DNA of 64,000 nt from contig JAHCHP010000011.1 in the NCBI GenBank assembly GCA_026129765.1, forward strand, positions 1 to 64,000, read 5' to 3'. Source of the DNA: Fimbriimonadia bacterium. Its GTDB lineage: Bacteria > Armatimonadota > Fimbriimonadia > Fimbriimonadales > GBS-DC. Shown here one piece after another: positions 41,922 through 50,988 of this stretch (within the stretch, counting starts at the first letter, position 1; every line of letters begins with the position of its first letter). Under the pieces are notes generated by a model. The model worked only from the letters and a program-made list of their open reading frames with translations, ran no database searches and had not been told where the DNA came from. Made by a program: the position numbers and the translations under genes.

Positions 41922-42986
41922 ATGAGTCCCTCTTCGCCGTTTCCCGAATGGTCTCCCCTGCTGAATCAATTCTCTTTAACGCCTGCCCGAATCGCTGTCT
42001 TGGGCGGGGTAGACAGTGGTAAGACTACTTTCTGTACCTGGCTGCTCCGGGTGTTGCAATCCCAGAAACTACAATCTGCCTATCTTGATTTAGATGTTGG
42101 TCAAGGCGAATTAGGACCGCCTGCCCTGTTGACTTCCGCCCTCTGCCCGCCCGACTTCACGCAGATCAGCGCGTTGTCGATTCGAGGGATGGCATTCATC
42201 GGCGATTATAAGCCGGTTAATCAAATTCCCCGTATTCTGAGCGGCGCGCGAACTCTGTTGGATGATGTCGTCTCCGAGTCGCCCGACACAATTCTGATTG
42301 ATACCTGCGGTTATACGCGGGGAACCCATGCGCGCGAATTCAAATTGGAGCTGATGCATTTGCTTGCGCCCACTCATATCATTGTGTTGCAGCGCGCGGT
42401 AGAAATGGAACCCATTGCAGATACATTGGCGCGCCGGAGCAATTGGCAGGTGATACGGATGCCCGTGCCAGAGGTCATCTCATCCAAATCGCCCGCTTTC
42501 CGGGCGCAGCATCGGAAGGTTGGCTTCGCGCGCTATTTTGCGGACGCGACCAAGCATACGCTGCCGTTGGAAGATATTCGGTTCATTGGACACCGGCTCG
42601 GTTCCGGCGAGTTAATCAAACCGGAAACGCTGGAAGGAATCGACACTGCGATTGTTTCCCGGATTTATCATATAGAGCGTATCGGCAAATTTCTGCACGT
42701 GATTGCCCGCAAACCCCTTTCAGATGAGCATATCTCGACTCTCAGTTGGATAACCCAGACCGAACAAGTGAATGTGTTGCAAGCCCGAGCCTATCAAAAC
42801 CTGCTTGTGGGCTTGATGGACCACTCCGGGCGAACCTTCGGAATGGGAACGATTCAGGAATTGGATTTCGAAAAGCGCGTGATGCATCTCTTCTCGCCGG
42901 TTCATTCGGTAAAGCCGGTCGGCTGGGTGCTGATGGGAGTCCTGCGCGTTTATCCAGACGGCACGACGGAAAGCGCGATGAGATGA
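41922..42986 (+). CDS. Clp1/Grc3-like polynucleotide 5'-hydroxyl kinase
   Basis: A 354-residue P-loop protein of the Clp1/Grc3 family, whose characterised members phosphorylate RNA 5'-hydroxyl ends. Walker A is GGVDSGKTT (near residue 27), the lid/clasp-type motif appears as YLDLDVGQGELGPP (near 55), and ILIDTCGYTRG (near 130) supplies Walker B. The C-terminal part (about 250-354) is a beta domain with GMGTIQELD and GWVLMGVLRV. Bacterial members are uncommon. The ATG at 41922 has no ribosome binding site; an in-frame TTG at 41868 is possible. It follows a small membrane gene in the same direction. Confidence 0.78.
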   Translation: MSPSSPFPEWSPLLNQFSLTPARIAVLGGVDSGKTTFCTWLLRVLQSQKLQSAYLDLDVGQGELGPPALLTSALCPPDFTQISALSIRGMAFIGDYKPVNQIPRILSGARTLLDDVVSESPDTILIDTCGYTRGTHAREFKLELMHLLAPTHIIVLQRAVEMEPIADTLARRSNWQVIRMPVPEVISSKSPAFRAQHRKVGFARYFADATKHTLPLEDIRFIGHRLGSGELIKPETLEGIDTAIVSRIYHIERIGKFLHVIARKPLSDEHISTLSWITQTEQVNVLQARAYQNLLVGLMDHSGRTFGMGTIQELDFEKRVMHLFSPVHSVKPVGWVLMGVLRVYPDGTTESAMR

Positions 42987-43062
42987 TGCGGGAATTGAAA
43001 TGGAGGGCGAAGTTCCATCTTCGCCGCTGCTTAACAGGGCGGATTACACGCCTACAGTAGCA

Positions 43063-43130
43063 ACAGATGCCTCGGCTGCGCTCGGCATGACACGAAGGTT
43101 GTCACCCTGAGCGAAGCGAATAGGTCTGCT
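43063..43130. repeat. Composite interspersed repeat (element C' + D), third copy
   Basis: C' at 43063-43091 and D at 43099-43130 with 7 bases between, in the same order as at 3196-3260. The D copy differs (GCGAATAGGTCT in place of GCCGAAGGGTCT). Confidence 0.7.
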
Positions 43131-43160
43131 GTTGATTGGGGAGGCATGCCTGCCCAATCG

Positions 43161-43186
43161 GGTTCCCCCTGCAAGCAAGGGGAACC
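43161..43186. repeat. Palindromic repeat, family A
   Basis: GGTTCCCCCTGC and AAGGGGAACC arms about 30 bases past the composite repeat, close to the stop codon of the protease gene. Confidence 0.65.
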
Positions 43187-43202
43187 TGACTGTGCCTTTT
43201 GT

Positions 43203-44774
43203 TCAGTTGGAACCGATTCGCACAATCCCGCTGGAACCTTCGCGCCGGAGAGTCATGGCGCGCCAGATCGTGAATCGCTCGTTGTAGTTGCCCGGAACGA
43301 TTTGCACATTGTTGCCTCTCGGCACACAGAAGGTCGCTTCATAGACCGAATTGAACGGGTTGCCTGAAGTTCCTCGCTCGGACGCGCCGGCGTTGTTGGC
43401 TCCATCACCCGCGACCGCGCGATTGACATAGGTCGGGTTCGCCATCTCGAAGAGGAAGTACCGAATCGTGCCGAAGGCATTGTGGAAACGCCCGTAGCGC
43501 GAAACGGAACAATCGTTTGAAGGTCCGCCCGTCAGGGTGCCGCGCACGCGCCGCGAGCCGTCCATGAGCGGTGAGCCCGAAGAACCCGGCTGTGTAAACC
43601 CTGTGGTGTAGTCCACATCCCACACATCAGCGTCGAAGCAGTTCTGCCCATTAGAATCACAGAAAGTCTGATTACGACTGCCGGTTTTCGTGCCGAACGA
43701 GATTCGCTTAAACGTACCGCCCGGGTGGTGGATACCGTTCGCCGCGCTTCCATTGGAATAACTATCGCTGGAGTCCCATCCCAGATAGAAACCTGCGCCG
43801 GGCTGTTCATAAGACCCCAGCAAGTTCCAGTCGCTGCTGGAATGGCGTTTCAGCAGAATGGCTCCCACACTGCGCGGCAGCGAGTTGGCGGCGGGTGGTG
43901 TGCCGTTACAGGTTGCGTTCTGGAAATTCCAGACAAAGGTCGTGTTGTTTGCTGCGCCTTGCGTGCCGATACAGTGGTTCGCGGTCATGACAACGGGCGC
44001 CAAATCGGACGGACTGCGATTGATCAACGCGCCGGAACAGAACCCGAATACATTGCTCCCCGATAGCGTCGACAGCATCGTCACAGCGCGCGCCTCACTA
44101 TCCCGCCAAGCGGCTTCACAAGCGACGTCCCGGTGCGAGCAGCCTGCAGGATGGAAATCGCTGGGACCGCCCGCATACATATAGCCGATACCGGTCAACT
44201 CAGGCAGCCCTGTAGATGCCACGCCCGGCGGCACATAGAACTCTAAGCCGATATGCTCGCCAAAGATAATGGTGGTCCACCAGGTGCCGTCCTCGTTCAT
44301 TCGCGGCAGCGAGTAGGGTCCAAAAGTATAACCTTCCTTCGGGTCATATACGCGCAGCTCTTCGCCGTTACGCCCAAAGTCGCCGGTAAACTGGATTCTC
44401 AAGGCAGTCGCGTCTTGCGAACGCAACTCTATCGCGCCGATATGGCTTCCATCCTGTTGCTGCTGCCAGCGAATGCGCCGCATTAAATCCGGGGGCGCAG
44501 GCGCGGCATAGCCCGCCGGTTGGAACTGAGCCACATCGCCATCAAAACCGCCATGCTCGGTCGGTCGGTCAGTGCGGGGCAACTCTACGCGATTTGCCTT
44601 TAATTCAGGCAACAACCGAAGCTTAGGCATACCTGCCCAAAGTTCCTTTTGAATCTCTATCCCATCTGTAAAGGCTTCTTGATATTCGCCTTCCTCTTCT
44701 TGGGCAAGACAAGGCTGCACGCTGAGGATCAGCCCGCAAGCCAAGCATAGAAATGGATATTTGAACGTTTTCAT
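43203..44774 (-). CDS. Exported trypsin-like serine protease
   Basis: A 523-residue exported protease of chymotrypsin fold, resembling lysyl endopeptidase-type enzymes. Residues 1-24 are a signal peptide (ending CLAQ). A propeptide-like beta region precedes the catalytic part. The His is in VMTANHCIG (near 265), a likely Asp in SSDWNLLG (near 320) and the Ser in GSSGSPLMDGS (near 400). Several Cys pairs suggest disulfides. The C-terminus contains a repeated Asn/Ser region and ends in SGIVRIGSN. It lies 9 bases behind the tail-fibre-like gene with AGGAG in the gap, so the two are expressed together. Three family repeats lie just after it. Confidence 0.87.
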   Translation of the reverse strand: MKTFKYPFLCLACGLILSVQPCLAQEEEGEYQEAFTDGIEIQKELWAGMPKLRLLPELKANRVELPRTDRPTEHGGFDGDVAQFQPAGYAAPAPPDLMRRIRWQQQQDGSHIGAIELRSQDATALRIQFTGDFGRNGEELRVYDPKEGYTFGPYSLPRMNEDGTWWTTIIFGEHIGLEFYVPPGVASTGLPELTGIGYMYAGGPSDFHPAGCSHRDVACEAAWRDSEARAVTMLSTLSGSNVFGFCSGALINRSPSDLAPVVMTANHCIGTQGAANNTTFVWNFQNATCNGTPPAANSLPRSVGAILLKRHSSSDWNLLGSYEQPGAGFYLGWDSSDSYSNGSAANGIHHPGGTFKRISFGTKTGSRNQTFCDSNGQNCFDADVWDVDYTTGFTQPGSSGSPLMDGSRRVRGTLTGGPSNDCSVSRYGRFHNAFGTIRYFLFEMANPTYVNRAVAGDGANNAGASERGTSGNPFNSVYEATFCVPRGNNVQIVPGNYNERFTIWRAMTLRREGSSGIVRIGSN

Positions 44775-44783
44775 GCGAGTCTC

Positions 44784-46610
44784 CTATTGCAGGTTCACCA
44801 GCACCAGCACCAAACCTGTCTTCCCTTTCTCAAGGGAGGTCATGGCTTTGCCGATAATCGCGCCCTGCGCCTTTTTCATATCCCGAACCGCCATCGCCAG
44901 TCCCGGCTTGTTCGAAGTGGTCAACATATCGCCCGGCTGAACCGCGCGCTCAGATGCATCACAGTAGACCCAGACGCGCCCGCTCATGGCGATCGCTGCG
45001 CCGCCTTCGCTCTCAGGTCGATGCCCCAACACAACGCCAACCGACAAATCATTCGCGCCGCTGACAATGCCTGCCACTCGGCGATTGTACGCGCCGCGCG
45101 CCAATCGAAGTTGTCCCGGATGGTTCGGATCAATCTCCATTACCATGCCCGGCTCTGTCTCTTCGCTCACAGGGAATTTCTCCGCCAGGTCCGCGCCCAC
45201 AATTTCAAGCACATCTACACGCGCTGTGCCATTGACATGCAAAGTGGTTGCGGGGTTGGTGGTCATAATGCCCACACGCCCATCGCCTCGCACCGTCATA
45301 ACGTCGCCGGTGACACTGTGGAAGAAGTTCAATCGCTCGGTGGTACTCGTTCCAGAGACGATTCCTGCCACTGCCCAGAAGCGCGAGCTGGTGGTGTTGG
45401 TGAAGTTGATGCGCGCATAATCTGCGCCATTCTCCTCTAACCAAATGTGAGGGCTGGAGGTAGCACTATTGTAGAAAATATGCAACTTACTACTGGCAGG
45501 AGAGGCGGTTCCAATGGCCACTGTTCCAGTGCCACCCTGAATAAGTGTGACATTGCCCCCTTCCGCATTCAACGCCAGAAGAGAAGCAGCGCCATTGTTC
45601 CTCGCCATAATCTCATTGCTATCAAATGAAACATTGGCTCCGTTGGTCGGTCCCAATTGCAAGAAACCGCCCCCACCTAACGACGTGTCGGAGCCGCCAG
45701 CCACATGCAGCTTAACGTCGGGCAAGGTCGTGCCAACCCCTAACTGAAACGCATAAACCCGATCCGGGAAGTAACCGCCGTAGCCGTCCGTGCTGTTGGT
45801 TGCGCCATAAACACCAACGTTAGTTCCGCTATTCGCGGAAGCCAGCCCATAAACTCCACGCCCTGATGTACTGCTGGAAGATCCCTGAACACCGTAGTTG
45901 ACGCCTTCTGTAGCGGTAGCCTGCCCAAAAACGCCACGCCCTGCTGTGCTGCTGGAAGTTCCATAAACACCCATGTTTGAGCCGGTCGTGGAAGAGGCTT
46001 GACCATAAACACCGCGCCCGGTGGCGCTCTCGGTGATACCTGCCACCGCATTATTCGTGCCAATGGAGGAGGAGGCGTAACCATAGACGCCTAAACCGGA
46101 ACTGCTGTCCGTTCGTCCAAAAAGACCATAGGCTAACCCCGTAGTGGAAGTATTTGTAACGGCAATGAGCGCGCCTGCTGCGCCCAAAGAACCAGAAAAT
46201 GGCAGAGTTAATCCAGAGGCAGTTGTAGCAGTGTTAGCGTTCAACGCCCGTATCGCATAGGGAGCGGAACGAATAGGCACGCGGGGCGTCAAGGTGGTAT
46301 ACAAGCCAACACTATCGCCCGGACGAACGCGCACCTCAATTTCTCGGTCTGCGCCGGTCCAGACGGCAGTGCCGTAATCTAACTCGGTGGTGAAAAGACC
46401 ATTCGTAACCAGCAGATCATTGACTGCAATGATTGTGCCGCCAGGGAAAAGAACAAATTGAAAATCGTACTGACCATTCGCAGGGACGCCGCCATCCCGG
46501 AGATAACCTTGATAGGACATTCGGCTGGTCTGCGCATCGGCGCACAGCGTAACGACCGCTATCGCGCTGAGCGCTGCGATCCAACGAAAACCCTTTAACA
46601 TATGTCGCAT
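44784..46610 (-). CDS. Exported tail-fibre-like repeat protein
   Basis: A 608-residue exported protein. After a signal peptide (1-26, ending ADAQ), residues about 30-130 form a beta-rich domain with ADREIEVRVRPG. Residues about 165-290 hold at least seven repeats of a roughly 20-residue unit (GRGVYGQASSTTGS, GRGVFGQATAT, GRGVYGLASANSG) of the type found in tail fibres and trimeric surface stalks. Later comes an IGTASPASSKLHIF segment, as in phage-derived fibre domains. The C-terminus (about 465-608), with DLAEKFPVSEETEPGMVM, resembles autoproteolytic or chaperone domains of neck appendages. Start fixed by AAGGAG. Cotranscribed with the protease at 44774. Confidence 0.72.
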   Translation of the reverse strand: MRHMLKGFRWIAALSAIAVVTLCADAQTSRMSYQGYLRDGGVPANGQYDFQFVLFPGGTIIAVNDLLVTNGLFTTELDYGTAVWTGADREIEVRVRPGDSVGLYTTLTPRVPIRSAPYAIRALNANTATTASGLTLPFSGSLGAAGALIAVTNTSTTGLAYGLFGRTDSSSGLGVYGYASSSIGTNNAVAGITESATGRGVYGQASSTTGSNMGVYGTSSSTAGRGVFGQATATEGVNYGVQGSSSSTSGRGVYGLASANSGTNVGVYGATNSTDGYGGYFPDRVYAFQLGVGTTLPDVKLHVAGGSDTSLGGGGFLQLGPTNGANVSFDSNEIMARNNGAASLLALNAEGGNVTLIQGGTGTVAIGTASPASSKLHIFYNSATSSPHIWLEENGADYARINFTNTTSSRFWAVAGIVSGTSTTERLNFFHSVTGDVMTVRGDGRVGIMTTNPATTLHVNGTARVDVLEIVGADLAEKFPVSEETEPGMVMEIDPNHPGQLRLARGAYNRRVAGIVSGANDLSVGVVLGHRPESEGGAAIAMSGRVWVYCDASERAVQPGDMLTTSNKPGLAMAVRDMKKAQGAIIGKAMTSLEKGKTGLVLVLVNLQ

Positions 46611-46684
46611 AGAATGTCTCCTTGTGAACGCAGTTCACTGCCTGCTCGCGGAGAATCTCGCCCAGCAAGCACATTACAGAGTAT

Positions 46685-46710
46685 ATTATACATCGATTTT
46701 GGAGTATAAT
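46685..46710. promoter_or_regulatory. Divergent -10 boxes between the fibre-like gene and the acyl-CoA synthetase gene
   Basis: TATAAT on the minus strand (46685-46690) serves the fibre-like gene with a leader of about 70 bases. TATAAT on the plus strand (46705-46710) lies 26 bases before the synthetase ATG. Confidence 0.5.
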
Positions 46711-46736
46711 TCCAACTCGGAGTGTGAAACATTGTT

Positions 46737-48689
46737 ATGAAAGAGTTTGATTTTCCCATCGCATGGCAGCCATCACCGAGTGACATCGAGTCGTCGAACC
46801 TGTTCCAACAGATAAAAAGCCGGGGTATTGAGACTTACGAGTCATTCTTAGAGCGTTCGTGGAACGACCCCGATTGGTTCTGGAGAGCCTTTTTTGAGGA
46901 TACCGGTTTTGAGTGGTTTACCGATTACGCGATGACCTGTGACCTGAGTCAGAGGAAGCCATGGGCGCAATGGTTTGCAGGAGGACAGTTGAACTGGACT
47001 CATAACGCTCTGGATAGGCATGTGAAGGCAGGGTTCGGCGATCATCTCGCGCTCGTGTGGGAAGGCGAAGAGGGAGAAGTCAAAACCTATACCTACCAAC
47101 AGTTGCTTGAAGAAACCCAGCAGTTTGCCAACGGATTGCTTGCCTTGGGGGTTCAGCCGGGCGATCACGTAGGGCTGTTCCTGACCTTTGCGCCAGAGGT
47201 TGCCATTGCGCTGCTGGCGGTGGGACGAATTGGCGCGATTGCCCTGCCGCTTTTCTCTGGTTTCGGACCGGAACCGATTCAAGCGCGCATGAGCGATGCG
47301 GGCGCGAAATGGCTGATTGCCTCGGATGGCGCGCGGCGCAGGGGTAAACCGGTCGCGATGAAACCAGTCGCGGACGAAGCGTTGAGAGGGAGCAAAACCC
47401 TGCAAAAGGTGATTGTGGTCAACCGCATAGGCATAGAGACTCCGATGACACCCGGACGCGACCTCACTTGGGAAGCGGTCGTGGAACTGGGCGCATCGCA
47501 ACCCTTAGAACCCGCGCCTCCCTTCCCTTCAGACCATCCATGCCTCATGATTTACACCTCCGGCACGACCGGTAAGCCGAAAGGCGCGGTTCATGTCCAT
47601 GCCGGTTTTCCCATCAAAGCCGCGCAAGATATGTTCCACCTGTTCGATGTCAAGCCCAAAGACCGCATCAGTTGGCTGACCGACATCGGCTGGATGATGG
47701 GACCTTGGCTGATTATGGGGGGTTTGACTTTGGGCGCAACCCTGTTTATGTACGACGGTTCGCCCGACACTCCCGCGCCCGACCGGATTTGGGAGATGGT
47801 AGACCGCCATCAGATCACGATTTTGGGGTTGACCCCGACCCTGATACGCGCTTTAATGCGGGAAGATGAGGCGTATGCCGACCGCCACCCGATGACCTCG
47901 CTGAGGCTGCTGGGTTCAACGGGCGAACCTTGGAACCCAGAACCCTGGCTGTGGACTTTACAGCACGTGGGTAAGAATCGGGCGCCCATCCTCAACTATT
48001 CGGGAGGAACCGAAATATCGGGCGGGATTTTGGGTTGCACCGCATTGCGCCCGCTGAAACCTTGCAGCTTCAACACGGCAGTTCCCGGAGTTCGGGCAGA
48101 AGTGCTAAATGAACATGGGGAGCCAGTGAAAGACGAAGTGGGCTTTCTCTGTGTGATGAACAGTAATCCCGGCATGACTCGCGGGTTTTGGCGCGATCCT
48201 GACCGTTACTTAGAAACCTATTGGAGCCGCTGGAGCGATGTTTGGGATCATGGCGATCTCTGTTTGCGGGATGAGAACGATTTTTGGTATATTGTGGGGC
48301 GCGCCGATGACACCCTAAAAATTGCGGGCAAGCGCGTGGGACCGGCTGAGATCGAGTCGGTGCTGGTAGAACATCCCGCGGTGGTGGAGGCAGCGGTGAT
48401 TGGCGTGCCGGATGATCTGAAGGGGCAAGCCGCCGTCGCGTTTGTTTCCCTCAAACCCGGCAACGCGTTCTCAGACGATTTGGCGAAGGAACTGCTCAAA
48501 TTGGTTGCGGACCGCATGGGTAAGCCGATGATGCCCAAACAAATCCATGCGGTGACCGACCTGCCCAAAACGCGCAATGCCAAAATCATGCGCCGGGTGA
48601 TACGAGCCGCCTACTTAAAGGAACCGACCGGAGATTTGACAGCCTTAGAAAATCCCAGCAGTGTGGAAGCGATTCGCGCGCTTTCCTAA
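46737..48689 (+). CDS. Acyl-CoA synthetase (acetyl/propionyl-CoA synthetase-like)
   Basis: A 650-residue AMP-forming ligase that activates a short carboxylic acid to its CoA thioester. The phosphate-binding loop YTSGTTGKPKG (near residue 271), ISWLTDIGWMMGP, the NYSGGTEISGG motif (near 420) and YIVGRADDTLKIAGKRVGP (near 515) match the acetyl-CoA synthetase group. The catalytic Lys lies in TRNAKIMRR (near 616), where Ala replaces the usual Ser/Gly before Lys. N-terminal residues 1-110 form the usual extra domain. A TATAAT box precedes the ATG; there is no strong ribosome binding site. Confidence 0.9.
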   Translation: MKEFDFPIAWQPSPSDIESSNLFQQIKSRGIETYESFLERSWNDPDWFWRAFFEDTGFEWFTDYAMTCDLSQRKPWAQWFAGGQLNWTHNALDRHVKAGFGDHLALVWEGEEGEVKTYTYQQLLEETQQFANGLLALGVQPGDHVGLFLTFAPEVAIALLAVGRIGAIALPLFSGFGPEPIQARMSDAGAKWLIASDGARRRGKPVAMKPVADEALRGSKTLQKVIVVNRIGIETPMTPGRDLTWEAVVELGASQPLEPAPPFPSDHPCLMIYTSGTTGKPKGAVHVHAGFPIKAAQDMFHLFDVKPKDRISWLTDIGWMMGPWLIMGGLTLGATLFMYDGSPDTPAPDRIWEMVDRHQITILGLTPTLIRALMREDEAYADRHPMTSLRLLGSTGEPWNPEPWLWTLQHVGKNRAPILNYSGGTEISGGILGCTALRPLKPCSFNTAVPGVRAEVLNEHGEPVKDEVGFLCVMNSNPGMTRGFWRDPDRYLETYWSRWSDVWDHGDLCLRDENDFWYIVGRADDTLKIAGKRVGPAEIESVLVEHPAVVEAAVIGVPDDLKGQAAVAFVSLKPGNAFSDDLAKELLKLVADRMGKPMMPKQIHAVTDLPKTRNAKIMRRVIRAAYLKEPTGDLTALENPSSVEAIRALS

Positions 48690-48742
48690 GTAAAACCGGA
48701 AAATGTTTCACCCGTTTTGCAGGATTCGGGCATGAAAGGGTG

Positions 48743-48748
48743 TATAAT
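48743..48748 (+). promoter_or_regulatory. TATAAT -10 box before the duplicated secreted protein
   Basis: A perfect TATAAT 56 bases before the ATG at 48805. AAGGGG lies about 12 bases before the ATG. Confidence 0.45.
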
Positions 48749-48804
48749 ATAAAACGTGATTGCATAGGCGATCAAAAATCTAAGCAAAGGGGTGTGATTG
48801 TTTT

Positions 48805-50109
48805 ATGAATATAAAATCTCTTTTCGCGAGTCTGGTCTTAGGCTCCGCGCTCACTTTGTCCGCATACGCGCAGCATGCTGAATCTGGCGACGCGGGCGAC
48901 ATGCCGGAAACCGCACAAGCGACCGGTACCAATACGACCACGGCTCTGCCTTCCATTACGGGTACCAACTCTCCAGGGGCTGATGTGGATATGTACGCGA
49001 TCTATATTGCGGACCCGGATAACTTCCAAGCCAATACAAATGGAACGCCGTGGGATACGCAGCTTTGGCTCTTTGATGCCAATGGCAAAGGCGTGAAGCA
49101 TGACGACGACTCGGGCGACGGTTTACAGTCGCTGATTACGGGTAGAGCAGGTATGCAGCCCGGTACTTACTACATTGCGGTCAGCAAATTCAATCGCGAT
49201 GCGGTCGGTTGCAGTAACGCCACCATCTGGGGTTCGGCAGTAAATACGGTTCCAAATGGGGCTGATGCTGGAAGTCGCGTAACTGGCTGGGTAAATGCAG
49301 TAGCGACTGAAGGTGGCGCCTATATCATTAACTTGACGGGCTGCAACACTTCTCCGCTGGGCGATGATCCTGCTGATTGCCCTCCGCCTCCGCGCACTTG
49401 GGATGAAGCCAGCAACGGCGGCGGCGACGCCGGTGATTTGCCGGGAACTGCTCAGAAAGTGTACGCCGCGGATGCTGATCCTTGCGCAACAGAGGTTCGC
49501 ATTACGGGTACTCACGACGCGGACGATGTAGACATGTATATCATCTGCATCACCGATCCTGCCAGCTTCCAAGCATCTACGGGCGGCGGCGCAACGTGGG
49601 ATACACAGCTCTGGTTGTTCCGATGTGATGGCACGGGCGTGACCTTTAACGATGACGCCGTTGGCTTACAGTCCACGATTACGGGTCAATTCATCACCGA
49701 GCCGGGCATCTACCTGCTGGCTGTCAGCCGATATGACCGCGACGCGCTTGACGCGGATGGCAATGCTCTCTGGAACGATACTCCGTTCGGCGTGGAGCGA
49801 GCGCCTGACGGTCCTGGCGCGGCGAATCCTGTTAGCCGTTGGGACGGCACAACGGCGGCTGGTGGCGCGTACACCATCGCCATGCGGGGCGCATTCTTTG
49901 TGGACGAAGCAGGTTGCGACGAAGGACCTCCGTGTCCTGAAGAAGATGTTGATGGCGACTGCTGTGTCAACGACGCCGATCTGTTAATCGTTCTCTTTAG
50001 CTTCGGCGACTTCGGCTTCGGTCTGCCGGGCGACATCAATGGCGACTTCGTCGTTAACGATGCCGACCTGCTGCTGGTGCTGTTCGCGTTCGGCGAAGGC
50101 TGCGAGTAA
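48805..50109 (+). CDS. Secreted duplicated-domain protein with dockerin-like tail
   Basis: A 434-residue exported protein. Residues 1-23 are a signal peptide (ending AYAQ). Two copies of a domain follow, about 25-185 and 205-365, each with a DxPxTAQ start, an ITGT and DVDMY motif, WDTQLWLF and a YxIAVSxxxRDA strand, which fits a pre-peptidase C-terminal (PPC)-like beta domain. Residues about 380-434 are a dockerin-like pair (VDGDCCVND, DINGDFVVND) ending FGEGCE, with Cys in both the first loop and the end. Function unknown; likely surface associated. A strong terminator follows. Confidence 0.8.
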   Translation: MNIKSLFASLVLGSALTLSAYAQHAESGDAGDMPETAQATGTNTTTALPSITGTNSPGADVDMYAIYIADPDNFQANTNGTPWDTQLWLFDANGKGVKHDDDSGDGLQSLITGRAGMQPGTYYIAVSKFNRDAVGCSNATIWGSAVNTVPNGADAGSRVTGWVNAVATEGGAYIINLTGCNTSPLGDDPADCPPPPRTWDEASNGGGDAGDLPGTAQKVYAADADPCATEVRITGTHDADDVDMYIICITDPASFQASTGGGATWDTQLWLFRCDGTGVTFNDDAVGLQSTITGQFITEPGIYLLAVSRYDRDALDADGNALWNDTPFGVERAPDGPGAANPVSRWDGTTAAGGAYTIAMRGAFFVDEAGCDEGPPCPEEDVDGDCCVNDADLLIVLFSFGDFGFGLPGDINGDFVVNDADLLLVLFAFGEGCE

Positions 50110-50181
50110 TCGCCTGAACCTTCGTTTCTGACCTGCGTCTAAGAAATTATTCGGTAAGCGTAGGTTAAGAACAAATCGCAA

Positions 50182-50216
50182 GGGCGAAACCCGAAATCTG
50201 GGTTTCGCCCTTTTTT
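50182..50216 (+). terminator. Rho-independent terminator
   Basis: An 11-bp perfect stem (GGGCGAAACCC/GGGTTTCGCCC) with a 7-base loop followed by six T, after the secreted protein gene. Confidence 0.9.
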
Positions 50217-50242
50217 ACTCCGACTATTGAGGTTCTTTTCTC

Positions 50243-50920
50243 CTACTTCAGTTCGAACTGACGCGACAGCGAAAGCCCCACCGTTTTTTCCCGGCTGGGA
50301 TGGAAGTACCAAATTCCCGCCTGCCAGGTGCCAAACCGGTGGACAAACGAAATGTTATACAGTGTGGGGTCGCCCGACATCGCGCCGGTATGCGAGTAAA
50401 ACATCAAGCCCGATTTCTGGTTCAGTTGGTAGGAGCTGGCGACAAACCCGATATTTCTACCGTTTCTCAACCGTTCGCCCCCTACAATCACCGAAGCGCG
50501 TCCGATGGGGCGAACCGCCATCGCGTAAAGTCCTTCCTGTGTGTCAGCATAGGTCGATGAAAAACCATAGCCGACCAGCAGGTTGAACGGCGCGCCGCTT
50601 TGGTTCATGTCGACCGCCTGCCAAGTCAATTGCAGGGTAGCGCGATTGCCGCTGCGCGACCATCCGAGTCCCGTGTCGAACCGGTCAGTAATGCCTGTTT
50701 TCAGAAAGAGGCGGGTCCGATTCTCTTGCGAGTTGGGCGACATCATCGTAAACATATTCAGCTCGCCTTTCGGAACCGTCAGCTGCGAGTGTCCTGAATC
50801 GAGCGAACCGCGCTGTTGAGCCTGGATAACGGTGCATGCGGGACATCCCCCGCCCTCTTGACTCAAAACGGCAGACGCGAATGATAAAGACGCAAAAATA
50901 AAGATTGCTTTCAAATTCAT
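50243..50920 (-). CDS. Exported barrel-like protein
   Basis: A 225-residue exported protein I do not recognise. Residues 1-20 are a signal peptide (ending VLSQ), followed by a CPAC motif. The rest shows an alternating pattern of short amphipathic strands (RLFLKTGITDRFDTGLGW, LLVGYGFSSTY, SVIVGGERLR, NISFVHRFG) that fits an outer membrane beta-barrel of about 8-10 strands. The start is fixed by AGGAGG 7 bases upstream. It lies 68 bases behind the Cys-rich secreted protein and may share its transcript. Confidence 0.65.
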   Translation of the reverse strand: MNLKAIFIFASLSFASAVLSQEGGGCPACTVIQAQQRGSLDSGHSQLTVPKGELNMFTMMSPNSQENRTRLFLKTGITDRFDTGLGWSRSGNRATLQLTWQAVDMNQSGAPFNLLVGYGFSSTYADTQEGLYAMAVRPIGRASVIVGGERLRNGRNIGFVASSYQLNQKSGLMFYSHTGAMSGDPTLYNISFVHRFGTWQAGIWYFHPSREKTVGLSLSRQFELK

Positions 50921-50988
50921 GAGTTAATTCCTCCTATTGGGTAAAAAACAGACTGCTGAATGCCATGCCCAAGGGCAGGCATCTGAGT

